Assembly: GCF_014635285.1 (NCBI RefSeq)
Contig: NZ_BMCR01000003.1
Location: 310,001-374,000 of the forward strand
DNA length: 64,000 nucleotides
Direction: 5' to 3'
DNA from: Stappia taiwanensis
GTDB lineage: Bacteria > Pseudomonadota > Alphaproteobacteria > Rhizobiales > Stappiaceae
Shown piece by piece: positions 52,834-59,692 of the stretch. Position 1 is the stretch's first letter. Every line of letters begins with the position of its first letter. The notes beneath the pieces were generated by a model. It was not told the DNA's origin. It made no database searches and saw nothing but the letters and a program-made list of their open reading frames with translations. A program made the translations under genes and the position numbers.

Positions 52834-52882
52834 TTGTGCGTCGCAATAAAATGTTGCAATGCACAATAAATGGGTTTATATA
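52834..52882 (+). promoter_or_regulatory. Promoter with PhaR-like operators for the second phasin gene
   Basis: A -35 TTGCAA (52854-52859), a 17-bp spacer and -10 TATATA (52877-52882). Two TGC-N3-GCA elements, 52837-52845 (TGCGTCGCA) and 52855-52863 (TGCAATGCA), form a larger inverted repeat, and the second covers the -35 box. The pattern is like alphaproteobacterial PhaR sites upstream of phaP. Confidence 0.6.
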
Positions 52883-52990
52883 GGTGATGTAGCTGGCGAC
52901 GACGCGTACCCAAGGCGCATCGGTCGCAGAACATCTTCCCCGGGATGAGACAGGCGCTGGGCCGCTATCCCGGCCACAGGAGTTTGACAC

Positions 52991-53506
52991 ATGACCGAGA
53001 CCAAGACCGCAGCGTCGACCAAGACGGCGCGTGCCAAGACCGCAGAAACCGCCGCCGACGCGACCGTGACTGCTTTTCCGAATTTCGAGGCCTTCGCTCT
53101 GCCGAAGATGGAAGTCCCGACGCTGACCCGCGAGATGGCCGAGAAGGGCATCGAGCAGGCCCGTGATGCCTACGCCAAGATCAAGTCGGCGGCCGAAGAG
53201 GCGACCGATCTGATGGAAGACGGCTTCGAGACCACCCGCCGCGGCGTGCTGGACTTCAACCGCAAGGCCGTCGATGCGGCCAAGACCAACAGCGACGCGA
53301 CCTTCGCGTTCGTGAAGGACTTGTTCGAAGTCAAGTCGGTTGCCGAGATGATCGAGCTTCAGGCTTCCTTCGCCCGCAGCCAGTTCGACGCGCTGAGCGG
53401 CCAGGCCAAGGACATGCAGGAGCTGTCCACCAAGCTGGCCACCGAAGTGTCCGGCAGCGTCAAGGACGCGATCGAGAAGACCACGAAGGACTTCAAGGCG
53501 GCTTGA
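52991..53506 (+). CDS. phaP: Phasin family protein (second)
   Basis: 171 residues: an Ala/Thr/Lys-rich N-terminal tail (about 30 residues), then the helical Phasin_2 core with EMAEKGIEQARDAYAKIKSAAEEAT and FAFVKDLFEVKSVAEMIELQASF, the usual phasin signature. It binds the PHB granule surface and should be abundant when PHB accumulates. The RBS is AGGAG and a perfect promoter with PhaR-like sites lies upstream; a terminator follows. Confidence 0.92.
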   Translation: MTETKTAASTKTARAKTAETAADATVTAFPNFEAFALPKMEVPTLTREMAEKGIEQARDAYAKIKSAAEEATDLMEDGFETTRRGVLDFNRKAVDAAKTNSDATFAFVKDLFEVKSVAEMIELQASFARSQFDALSGQAKDMQELSTKLATEVSGSVKDAIEKTTKDFKAA

Positions 53507-53536
53507 CGTTCTGACGATGGCTGAGTAATAGCGGTG

Positions 53537-53564
53537 AAACCCGGCTCGCAAGGGCCGGGTTTTG
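53537..53564 (+). terminator. Rho-independent terminator of the second phasin gene
   Basis: A 9-bp stem AAACCCGGC (53537-53545) with GCCGGGTTT (53554-53562), then TTTT. It begins 31 bp past the stop. Confidence 0.8.
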
Positions 53565-53684
53565 CTTGTCCGCCGGACCTGTTGGCGGCAGTATGAAATT
53601 GGCTGTGGACATGGGTGGTGCAAGCGGGATGCAGGCTCTTGCATTCAGGCGAAATTGCCACTAGGTTCCGCCACCAATCGATGT

Positions 53685-53761
53685 GCAGACGTAGCTCAGT
53701 TGGTTAGAGCGTCGGATTGTGGCTCCGAAGGTCGTTGGTTCAACTCCAACCGTCTGTACCA
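53685..53761 (+). tRNA. tRNA-His (GTG), CCA encoded
   Basis: A 77-nt cloverleaf. Acceptor stem GCAGACG with CGTCTGT (first pair G-U), D-arm GCTC..GAGC, anticodon stem TCGGA/TCCGA with loop TTGTGGC (anticodon GTG), T-arm GTTGG-TTCAACT-CCAAC, discriminator A at 53758 and CCA 53759-53761. The base before G1 is T, so the universal G-1 of tRNA-His is not encoded, and position 73 is A rather than C, as known for many alphaproteobacteria. Confidence 0.95.
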
Positions 53762-53791
53762 TTTCTCCCTGATTTGACTGTTTGTTTTCGT

Positions 53792-53820
53792 CCCGGCGCT
53801 GAGAGGCGGCGGGTTTTTTT
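53792..53820 (+). terminator. Possible tRNA-His terminator
   Basis: CCCG (53792-53795) can pair with CGGG just before a run of seven T (53814-53820); the stem is only 4 bp with a large loop, so this is weak. Position 30 bp after the tRNA end fits. Confidence 0.35.
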
Positions 53821-53935
53821 GTATGTGGCGGGTGGGCCGCCTACCGTTCTGGGAGGGGCGGGCGTGCCCTTGACAGGGACGGCAAACCACCTTCCAGATT
53901 GGGCATTGGCGGCAGGCGGAAAGCGAGCCCTGGTC

Positions 53936-55171
53936 ATGTCCTTTCTGGCAAAGAGCGAACAGCCGTCCTCCTATCCGAACTACCGCATCTGGCTGGACAC
54001 CATCTACCTGCGCTCCTGGCTCGCGGTCTTCCTGTCCATGTCCGGAACGTTCCTGTTGCTGCTGACCCTGTCCACGGTGGTCTACGCGCAAACCGGTTCG
54101 GCCTTCTGGTCGGCGGCGGTTTTTGCCAGCCAGTGGGTCCTCGCGATTCTCAGCCCGCCTGTGGTCGCCTGGCTGGCGCAGCGGTTCCAGCCGGTCATGT
54201 TGCTGGCGTGGGCGGATTTTCTGGCCGCAGCCGTGGTCATCGCCGCCGGTCTGATCTTTCCGGTGTCGCTGGTGGCGTGTCTGGTGCTGCTGGCGATCCA
54301 TGGCGTCCTTGATGCCATCAACAGATCGCTGCGGGTGCTGCCGTTGAAGGCGCATGTGCCGCCGGAGCATCTCAAGGCGGCGGTTGCCTATTTTTCCACG
54401 GCGCAATATCTCGCCTTCGGCGTCGGACCGCTCGTCGGCATCCTGTTGGTCGACCGCTTGACGGTGCTGGGGATCGCGGCACTCGACGCCCTGTCCTTCG
54501 TCGCCTCCGGTTGCCTCTACCTGAGCTTCCGCAAGCTGACGATCGGGATGGGGGATGCGTTTTCCGGCTTCGCCGCGCTCTGGCGTGAAACCCGAGCGGT
54601 GGTGGCGAAGAATGCGCTGCTGCGCCGAGCCTTGCTCTATCTCATCGTAATCGTGTCGCTGTACCAGGGCTTTCACAACGTGGCGCGGTCGGAATTTGCC
54701 TTCCGCTATCTCGGAATGTCGCTGGACGGTACGATGTATGTGCAACTGGTCGCCAGCGTCGGCATCGTTTTTGGGGCGCTGCTGGCCGGGCGCGTCAGCC
54801 GGCATTTGCCGGCCTATTCCAGCGCCTTGCCCTTGTTGATCGCCACGGCCCTGGGGTGCCTGGCAATCTTTCTGCCGCTGGGCAGGGAGGCGGTGCTGGT
54901 GCTCTACGGGGTCTTCATGGCGCTGTTTGAGGTGGCTTTCATGGTCTGCCAGGCAGAGGCCGTCGCAGAATGCCCGCTGCCCTCCCTGCCGGCGGTCAAT
55001 GCAGGCAGCTTCGCGGCAATGACCACCGGGATGATGCTGATGGTCTTCGCCGGAGCGGCCGCCACGGATCTGACATCGCTGTTCACCGTCGCCCTGACCA
55101 TCGGCGTGGCCGCGCTTGCGCTGGGCTTGCTGGTCAACCGGCAAACGCCCCATGTGGCCGGCTCAGACTGA
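53936..55171 (+). CDS. Major facilitator superfamily transporter
   Basis: 411 residues with about 10-12 hydrophobic helices and the overall pattern of the MFS_3/enterobactin-exporter (EntS) type: an N-terminal soluble tail of 30 residues (MSFLAKSEQPSSYPNYRIWLD absent of a signal), a loop with VVAWLAQRFQPVMLL between helices 2 and 3, and a central loop LSFRKLTIGMGDAFSGFAALW. Substrate unknown. ATG 53936 was chosen; the longer frame that begins at 53717 would start inside the tRNA. Confidence 0.82.
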   Translation: MSFLAKSEQPSSYPNYRIWLDTIYLRSWLAVFLSMSGTFLLLLTLSTVVYAQTGSAFWSAAVFASQWVLAILSPPVVAWLAQRFQPVMLLAWADFLAAAVVIAAGLIFPVSLVACLVLLAIHGVLDAINRSLRVLPLKAHVPPEHLKAAVAYFSTAQYLAFGVGPLVGILLVDRLTVLGIAALDALSFVASGCLYLSFRKLTIGMGDAFSGFAALWRETRAVVAKNALLRRALLYLIVIVSLYQGFHNVARSEFAFRYLGMSLDGTMYVQLVASVGIVFGALLAGRVSRHLPAYSSALPLLIATALGCLAIFLPLGREAVLVLYGVFMALFEVAFMVCQAEAVAECPLPSLPAVNAGSFAAMTTGMMLMVFAGAAATDLTSLFTVALTIGVAALALGLLVNRQTPHVAGSD

Positions 55172-55254
55172 CGGGGGGCTTCACGAGGCTGGCGGTTCCT
55201 GACAGTGTTGCTTTCTGGTTCCTCCGCCGGTGGCGGTCTGTTGGGGAGGCTTGA

Positions 55255-55683
55255 GTGACGCAAGGGGCGCGGCGGCAGGAACAATCCGGAACCGCCTATC
55301 GAACGCGGCGGTTGCTTGAGACCTACTATGAAATGACCTTGCAGATTCAGGAGCGTTTCGGCGCGCGCGACGGCGATGATGTGCTGATGCTGGTGTTGAT
55401 CGGCATTGCCGATCTGCGCGGGGCACCGATGGATGCTGACCTGCTGGCGGAAAAGCTGAACATGTCCCGCTCGAGCGTGGAGCGCCGCCTGCGTGCCCAC
55501 CTGCGCAAGGGGACGGTGGAGAAGGAGCGGCGCGGCAAATCGGTTGTCTATCTCTGGTCGCAGTCCCCGCCCGATGCGGCAGGGGGTGGGGCGTCTGGAT
55601 GCGTCACCGCCTCGGACGGCGAGATGAGCATGGAAATGATCGGTTCGATCATGAAACTGGTGGTCGACGTGGCAAGCGACTAA
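55255..55683 (+). CDS. Small winged-helix DNA-binding protein (unrecognised family, copy 1)
   Basis: 142 residues, MarR-like. Helical segment YRTRRLLETYYEMTLQIQERF, then GDDVLMLVLIGIADLRG, a wing HTH with DADLLAEKLNMSRSSVERRLRAHLRKG and a basic wing KERRGKSVVYLWS; the final helix is GEMSMEMIGSIMKLVVDVAS. I do not recognise a named family. It resembles the next gene product in size and arrangement. GTG 55255 follows GGGGAGG. It may regulate the upstream MFS gene or the downstream paralogue. Confidence 0.75.
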   Translation: MTQGARRQEQSGTAYRTRRLLETYYEMTLQIQERFGARDGDDVLMLVLIGIADLRGAPMDADLLAEKLNMSRSSVERRLRAHLRKGTVEKERRGKSVVYLWSQSPPDAAGGGASGCVTASDGEMSMEMIGSIMKLVVDVASD

Positions 55684-55844
55684 CGCCCCTGATGGGGATG
55701 GAGCGTGTGGAGAGGGGCCGCGTCCCGGACATTCGGGGTGATGTCGGCGGGGAATGGCGGCTTTTTTGTCGGTCTGTCTCGGGCGAAAGCGCCGTTACCT
55801 TTGTCAAACTGACGAAGCAAAGCTGACGAAACAGGGGGAAGATC

Positions 55845-56297
55845 ATGGAAGACGGGAGGGGGGCTGGCCACGCACGTAGAATTCTGCGCCTCTATGAAAT
55901 GTTCTTCAGCCTCATGTTCCGGTTCATGGATGAATATAACGTTCGTGACCTTGGAAGTTTAATGATCATAACGACGATCTCAATCGCGGAAACGAATGAA
56001 ATAGATCCGGATATCGATCTGATTTCAGAGGAAACGGATATCCCATACTCGACGGTCCGGAGAAAAATAGAAAAAATGATTTTGGACGGATGGATAGAGG
56101 CAAGGAAGGAGAATCAGAAGCTTGTCTTTTCTATTTCGGGAAGTATGAAATTTGCACACCCTGGTCAGTCTGACAATGAAGTGAATAAGAAATTCAATTC
56201 GGATGTCGTTTCAATCGTCATGTCAGCGATAAGAAAGGTTATTTCGGACGGGGAATTTGAAATCCAAAGTGAAAATCCTAAGCGATTGACGGATTAA
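55845..56297 (+). CDS. Small winged-helix DNA-binding protein, AT-rich (copy 2)
   Basis: 150 residues with the same architecture as the gene at 55255: an N-terminal helix RILRLYEMFFSLMFRFMDEY, the segment SLMIITTISIAETNEID aligned with the copy 1 helix LMLVLIGIADLRG, and an HTH ISEETDIPYSTVRRKIEKMILDG followed by a wing ARKENQKLVFSIS. Its base composition is much lower in GC than every neighbour (AT-rich codons ATA, AAA, GAA), which suggests recent acquisition. GGGGGAAG precedes ATG 55845. Function unknown. Confidence 0.75.
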   Translation: MEDGRGAGHARRILRLYEMFFSLMFRFMDEYNVRDLGSLMIITTISIAETNEIDPDIDLISEETDIPYSTVRRKIEKMILDGWIEARKENQKLVFSISGSMKFAHPGQSDNEVNKKFNSDVVSIVMSAIRKVISDGEFEIQSENPKRLTD

Positions 56298-56514
56298 TAT
56301 AACATTTACGATAATTTATCGGAGATTGACGAGAGGCTTCCCGGGGAGGGGTGCATTCTCGCTGCTCGAGGACGTTCGCGGAAACCTCCTGCATTACGAC
56401 ACAGCGTCAATTGAATAATGCCGACCGGCCCGCTCCAGACCAAGGCGCCGGCGGAACAGGGGCCCTTTGTGCCTGTGCATGGGGCCTCCAATGACAAAAG
56501 GATTGGGGCTAGAC

Positions 56515-57078
56515 ATGACTTGGACAAGCGAACGTGAAGACCTCTTGCGCAAGCTCTGGCGGCAGGGCCTCAGCGCCCGGCAGATCGCCTATGTCATCGC
56601 CGGGGTGACCCGCAATGCGGTGATTGGCAAGGCCCATCGGATGGGCTTGCCCAAGCGATCCGCCACCATGACCCATCGACCGAAACAGCGCCCGGTGCGT
56701 GGGCGGCCGTCGCTTGCCTGTATTGGCGGCGCCCCGGCGGCAGCGCTGGCGGAAGATGCAGGCCCGGCAACGGGCGCCGGGGGTGAGGGTGTGAGCGCCC
56801 GGATCGAACGGGAGTTGGCCCGGGCAAGTTTCGAGGCCGGCCGCTCCGGCGCATCGGAGCAGGACTGGGGCAAGCTGATGACCCTGACCGGCGGCGCCTG
56901 CAAATGGCCGATTGGCGATCCGGTCGACGCGGACTTTCGGTTTTGCAACTGCCCGGCCGAGGGCAGCCGCTCCTATTGCGCGTTTCATCTTCGGCTGGCC
57001 TATCGCGGCCGGCGACGCCGGTCCGGCGTCGCGGCGGCGGCCCAGGCGGGTGCGGAAATTTCGGCCATCGCCGGCTGA
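56515..57078 (+). CDS. gcrA: GcrA cell-cycle regulator
   Basis: 187 residues with the GcrA N-terminal DNA-binding domain, MTWTSEREDLLRKLWRQG (residues 1-18), GVTRNAVIGKAHRMGLPKR, and the C-terminal CKWPIGDP..FRFCNCPA..SYCAFHLRLAY with conserved cysteines/histidine. GcrA binds GANTC-methylated promoters with RNA polymerase and controls S-phase genes in Caulobacter-type cells. ATG 56515 is the family start; the frame begins 48 bp earlier. A 217-bp AT-biased leader precedes it. Confidence 0.94.
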   Translation: MTWTSEREDLLRKLWRQGLSARQIAYVIAGVTRNAVIGKAHRMGLPKRSATMTHRPKQRPVRGRPSLACIGGAPAAALAEDAGPATGAGGEGVSARIERELARASFEAGRSGASEQDWGKLMTLTGGACKWPIGDPVDADFRFCNCPAEGSRSYCAFHLRLAYRGRRRRSGVAAAAQAGAEISAIAG

Positions 57079-57388
57079 ATGGAGCCGGCCCGTGGCGGCT
57101 GGCGGTCAATTGGCGGCAATGAAAGGGGCAATGCGCGTCGGTCTTTGTTGAAGTCTTCCCTCCCGGGCTGTGACGGGCGCATCCTGGCGGAGCTGGCAAC
57201 AGCTCCGCCCTTTTTTTGTCGCTGTCTGGCCCGCGGGCCTGTCCTATCTTTCACAGATGGGGAAAAGAGGGGCCGGTCTTGGCGGGAGCCCCTTGGGTTT
57301 GATTTCCATCATTTGATGCCTGTGAGGCTTGCGGGAAAATGGGTAAACTGCTGTCAAAGATACCTGAATCGAGGAAGGATGCGCCTAC
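57079..57388. other. Intergenic region after gcrA
   Basis: 310 bp without a supported gene. It contains the strong terminator at 57186-57217, then a GC-rich tract leading to the next gene's ribosome site GAGGAAGG at 57371-57378. I see no other structured or coding signal. Confidence 0.6.
57186..57217 (+). terminator. Rho-independent terminator downstream of gcrA
   Basis: A perfect 10-bp stem (GGCGGAGCTG, 57186-57195, with CAGCTCCGCC, 57200-57209), GCAA loop, then C and seven T. It lies 107 bp past the gcrA stop. Confidence 0.9.
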
Positions 57389-57769
57389 ATGACCGCTGAC
57401 CTGGGCTTGAAGAAGATCAGATTGAACCTGGCCCGGACCAAGGAGTTCCCCAACGGCTCGCCGCGTCACGGCTATGAGTTCATCGCGCCGCTCGACGCCG
57501 ATGGCCATATCGACGCGGGCGAGTGGAAGAAGCACCGCGACCAATGCCGGGTTCGCCGCTTCTGGGCCGATGAGGAAGAGGATATCGGCCATCTGCGCCA
57601 TCGCCCCGGTGGATCCTGGGCCTTCCATTACGATATCGAGGGGGACGAGGATGACGAGGCCGGCTACCGCTTCGGCAGCCATGCGTTCCGGCCCGGTGAA
57701 TACGTCTCCATCAAGGATGAGGACGGAGACCTGCACACCTTCCAGGTGGTGACGGTCCAGGACCTTTAG
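57389..57769 (+). CDS. Conserved-looking acidic hypothetical protein
   Basis: 126 residues, rich in Asp/Glu with alternating aromatic residues: YEFIAPLDADGHIDAGEW, RRFWADEEEDIGHLRHRPGG, and a C-terminal beta segment FRPGEYVSIKDEDGDLHTFQVVTVQ. No signal peptide, membrane segment or cysteine pair. I do not recognise a named family. Good GAGGAAGG ribosome site and codon use like its neighbours support a real gene. It stands alone between the gcrA terminator and the thiamine-diphosphate enzyme. Confidence 0.75.
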   Translation: MTADLGLKKIRLNLARTKEFPNGSPRHGYEFIAPLDADGHIDAGEWKKHRDQCRVRRFWADEEEDIGHLRHRPGGSWAFHYDIEGDEDDEAGYRFGSHAFRPGEYVSIKDEDGDLHTFQVVTVQDL

Positions 57770-57867
57770 ATCGGCGCCGCGCCGATCCGGATAATCGAAA
57801 CATCATTCCGGTTTGGAATAGGTTGCGGACGGTCGCGCTTTTGCGCGGCCGTTTTGCGTCAGTGTAT

Positions 57868-57897
57868 ATGCAAGGACAGTGCTTGCATGTGATCACG
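57868..57897 (+). promoter_or_regulatory. Candidate operator upstream of the thiamine-diphosphate enzyme
   Basis: The inverted repeat ATGCAAG (57868-57874) and CTTGCAT (57882-57888) is followed immediately by TGTGATCACG (57888-57897), which matches the polyamine-island palindrome TGTGATCACA at 9 of 10 positions. The ATG of the enzyme is 31 bp further on. Confidence 0.45.
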
Positions 57898-57928
57898 GGA
57901 CCCTTGTCGGTCCGGGAGAGGCGAAGAG

Positions 57929-59602
57929 ATGGACATGGCCAAGGTCTGCCGGATATCCGGCACGGGGGGGCAGTTGCTGGTCGCGGCGCTGGAGCAGATG
58001 GGGGCCGAGCGCGTTTTCTGCGTGCCGGGCGAAAGCTATCTGCCGGTGCTCGATGCGCTGCATGACGCGGCAATTCCGGTCACCGTCTGTCGGCAGGAAG
58101 GCGGGGCGGCGATGATGGCCGAGGCCTTCGGCAAGATGACCGGCCGCCCCGGCATCTGCATGGTGACCCGTGGGCCCGGCGCGACCAATGCGGCCGCTGG
58201 CCTGCATGTGGCGCAGCAGGATTCCACGCCGATGATCCTGTTCGTCGGCCAGATCGAACAGGGGATGCGCGGCCGCGACGCCTTCCAGGAGGTCGACTAC
58301 GTCCAGATGTTCGGCGGCATCGCCAAATGGGTGGCCGAGATCGAGGATCCGGCCCGCATGCCGGAGATGATCTCGCGCGCCTTCCATACGGCAACTTCCG
58401 GGCGTCCTGGGCCGGTGGTCCTCGCGCTGCCGGAGGACATGCTCGCCGCGGCGGCGGAGGTGACCACGCTGCGCCCGTTCACGCCGCTCGAAACCCACCC
58501 CGGGCTGTCGCAGATGGCGGAGCTGCAAAAGCGCCTGTGGGCGGCGAAACGTCCGTTGGCGATCCTCGGCGGCAGCCGCTGGACGGAGGCGGCGCGCGAT
58601 GCCTTCACCCGCTTCGCCGAGCGTTTCGAGCTGCCGGTCGCCTGTTCGTTCCGCCGGCAGATGCTGTTTGACCATCTGCACGATTGCTATGCCGGCGATG
58701 TCGGCATCGGCATCAACCCGGCTCTGGCCGAACGGGTGCGGGACGCGGATCTGCTGCTTCTCGTCGGCGGCCGCCTGTCGGAAATGCCGAGCCAGTCCTA
58801 TACCCTGCTCGACAGTCCGCAGCCGCGCCAGGATCTGGTGCATGTCCATGCCGACGCGGAGGAGCTTGGCCGGGTCTATCGGCCGTCGCTGGCCATTCAT
58901 GCCACCCCGGCCGGCTTCGCAGCGGCTCTGGAAGGTATCGAACCGCCGGCGACGATCGGCTGGAGCGGTGCGGCCGGTGAAGCGCATCAGGCCTATCTCG
59001 ACTGGTCCGGCGCCCGTCCGCGCGTGGCCGGCTCCTTGCAGATGGCCGATGTGATGGACTGGCTGGAACAGAACCTGCCGGACGACGCGGTGCTGACCAA
59101 TGGCGCGGGCAACTATGCCACCTGGGTGCACCGGTTCCATCGCTTCCGCCAGATGAACACCCAGCTTGCGCCGACCAGCGGCTCGATGGGCTATGGCCTG
59201 CCGGCCGCCGTTGCCGCCAAGCTGAAATTCCCCGAGCGGACGGTCGTCTGCTTTGCCGGCGATGGCTGCCTGCAAATGACCATGCAGGAGTTCGGCACGG
59301 CGGCGCAGGAAGGGGCGGCAATCATCCTGGTCGTCGTCGACAATGGCATGTACGGCACCATCCGGATGCATCAGGAGCGGGACTTCCCCGGGCGGGTCTC
59401 GGCCACCACCCTGGTCAATCCGGATTTCGCCATGTTCGCCAGCGCCTATGGCGCCCATGCGGAAACGGTGGAGACGGCCGAGGCCTTCGGTCCGGCCTTC
59501 GAGCGCGCGGCGGCCTCGGGTCGGCCGGCGCTGCTGCACCTCAAGCTCGACAAGGAAGCGATCACGCCGACCCGTTCCCTGTCCGAGATCCGCGCTGGCT
59601 AA
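57929..59602 (+). CDS. Thiamine-diphosphate-dependent enzyme (acetolactate synthase-like)
   Basis: 557 residues with the three ThDP modules: N-terminal pyrimidine domain with the catalytic Glu in CRQEGGAAMMAEAFGKMTG (about residues 52-70), a central domain, and the C-terminal pyrophosphate domain CFAGDGCLQMTMQEFGTAAQEG..VVDNGMYGTI with the GDG motif. The FAD-type central segment is not obvious, so it might be an acetolactate synthase, a benzoylformate/oxalyl-CoA-like decarboxylase or a sulfoacetaldehyde acetyltransferase. No ilvN small-subunit gene follows, so a catabolic role is favoured. Confidence 0.85.
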   Translation: MDMAKVCRISGTGGQLLVAALEQMGAERVFCVPGESYLPVLDALHDAAIPVTVCRQEGGAAMMAEAFGKMTGRPGICMVTRGPGATNAAAGLHVAQQDSTPMILFVGQIEQGMRGRDAFQEVDYVQMFGGIAKWVAEIEDPARMPEMISRAFHTATSGRPGPVVLALPEDMLAAAAEVTTLRPFTPLETHPGLSQMAELQKRLWAAKRPLAILGGSRWTEAARDAFTRFAERFELPVACSFRRQMLFDHLHDCYAGDVGIGINPALAERVRDADLLLLVGGRLSEMPSQSYTLLDSPQPRQDLVHVHADAEELGRVYRPSLAIHATPAGFAAALEGIEPPATIGWSGAAGEAHQAYLDWSGARPRVAGSLQMADVMDWLEQNLPDDAVLTNGAGNYATWVHRFHRFRQMNTQLAPTSGSMGYGLPAAVAAKLKFPERTVVCFAGDGCLQMTMQEFGTAAQEGAAIILVVVDNGMYGTIRMHQERDFPGRVSATTLVNPDFAMFASAYGAHAETVETAEAFGPAFERAAASGRPALLHLKLDKEAITPTRSLSEIRAG

Positions 59603-59692
59603 GCTGGTCCGAACCTGACGGACCACCCGGGCCGCACATCGGTGCCGGGTGGTCGTGGCAGCTTCGGAGGTGCGGCGGCTCTTGCGGGAGGA

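Noticed and set aside
53717..53935. Extended N-terminus of the MFS gene starting inside the tRNA
   Set aside because: The extension would encode the tRNA-His and its flank as protein; ATG 53936 begins a normal MFS N-terminus.
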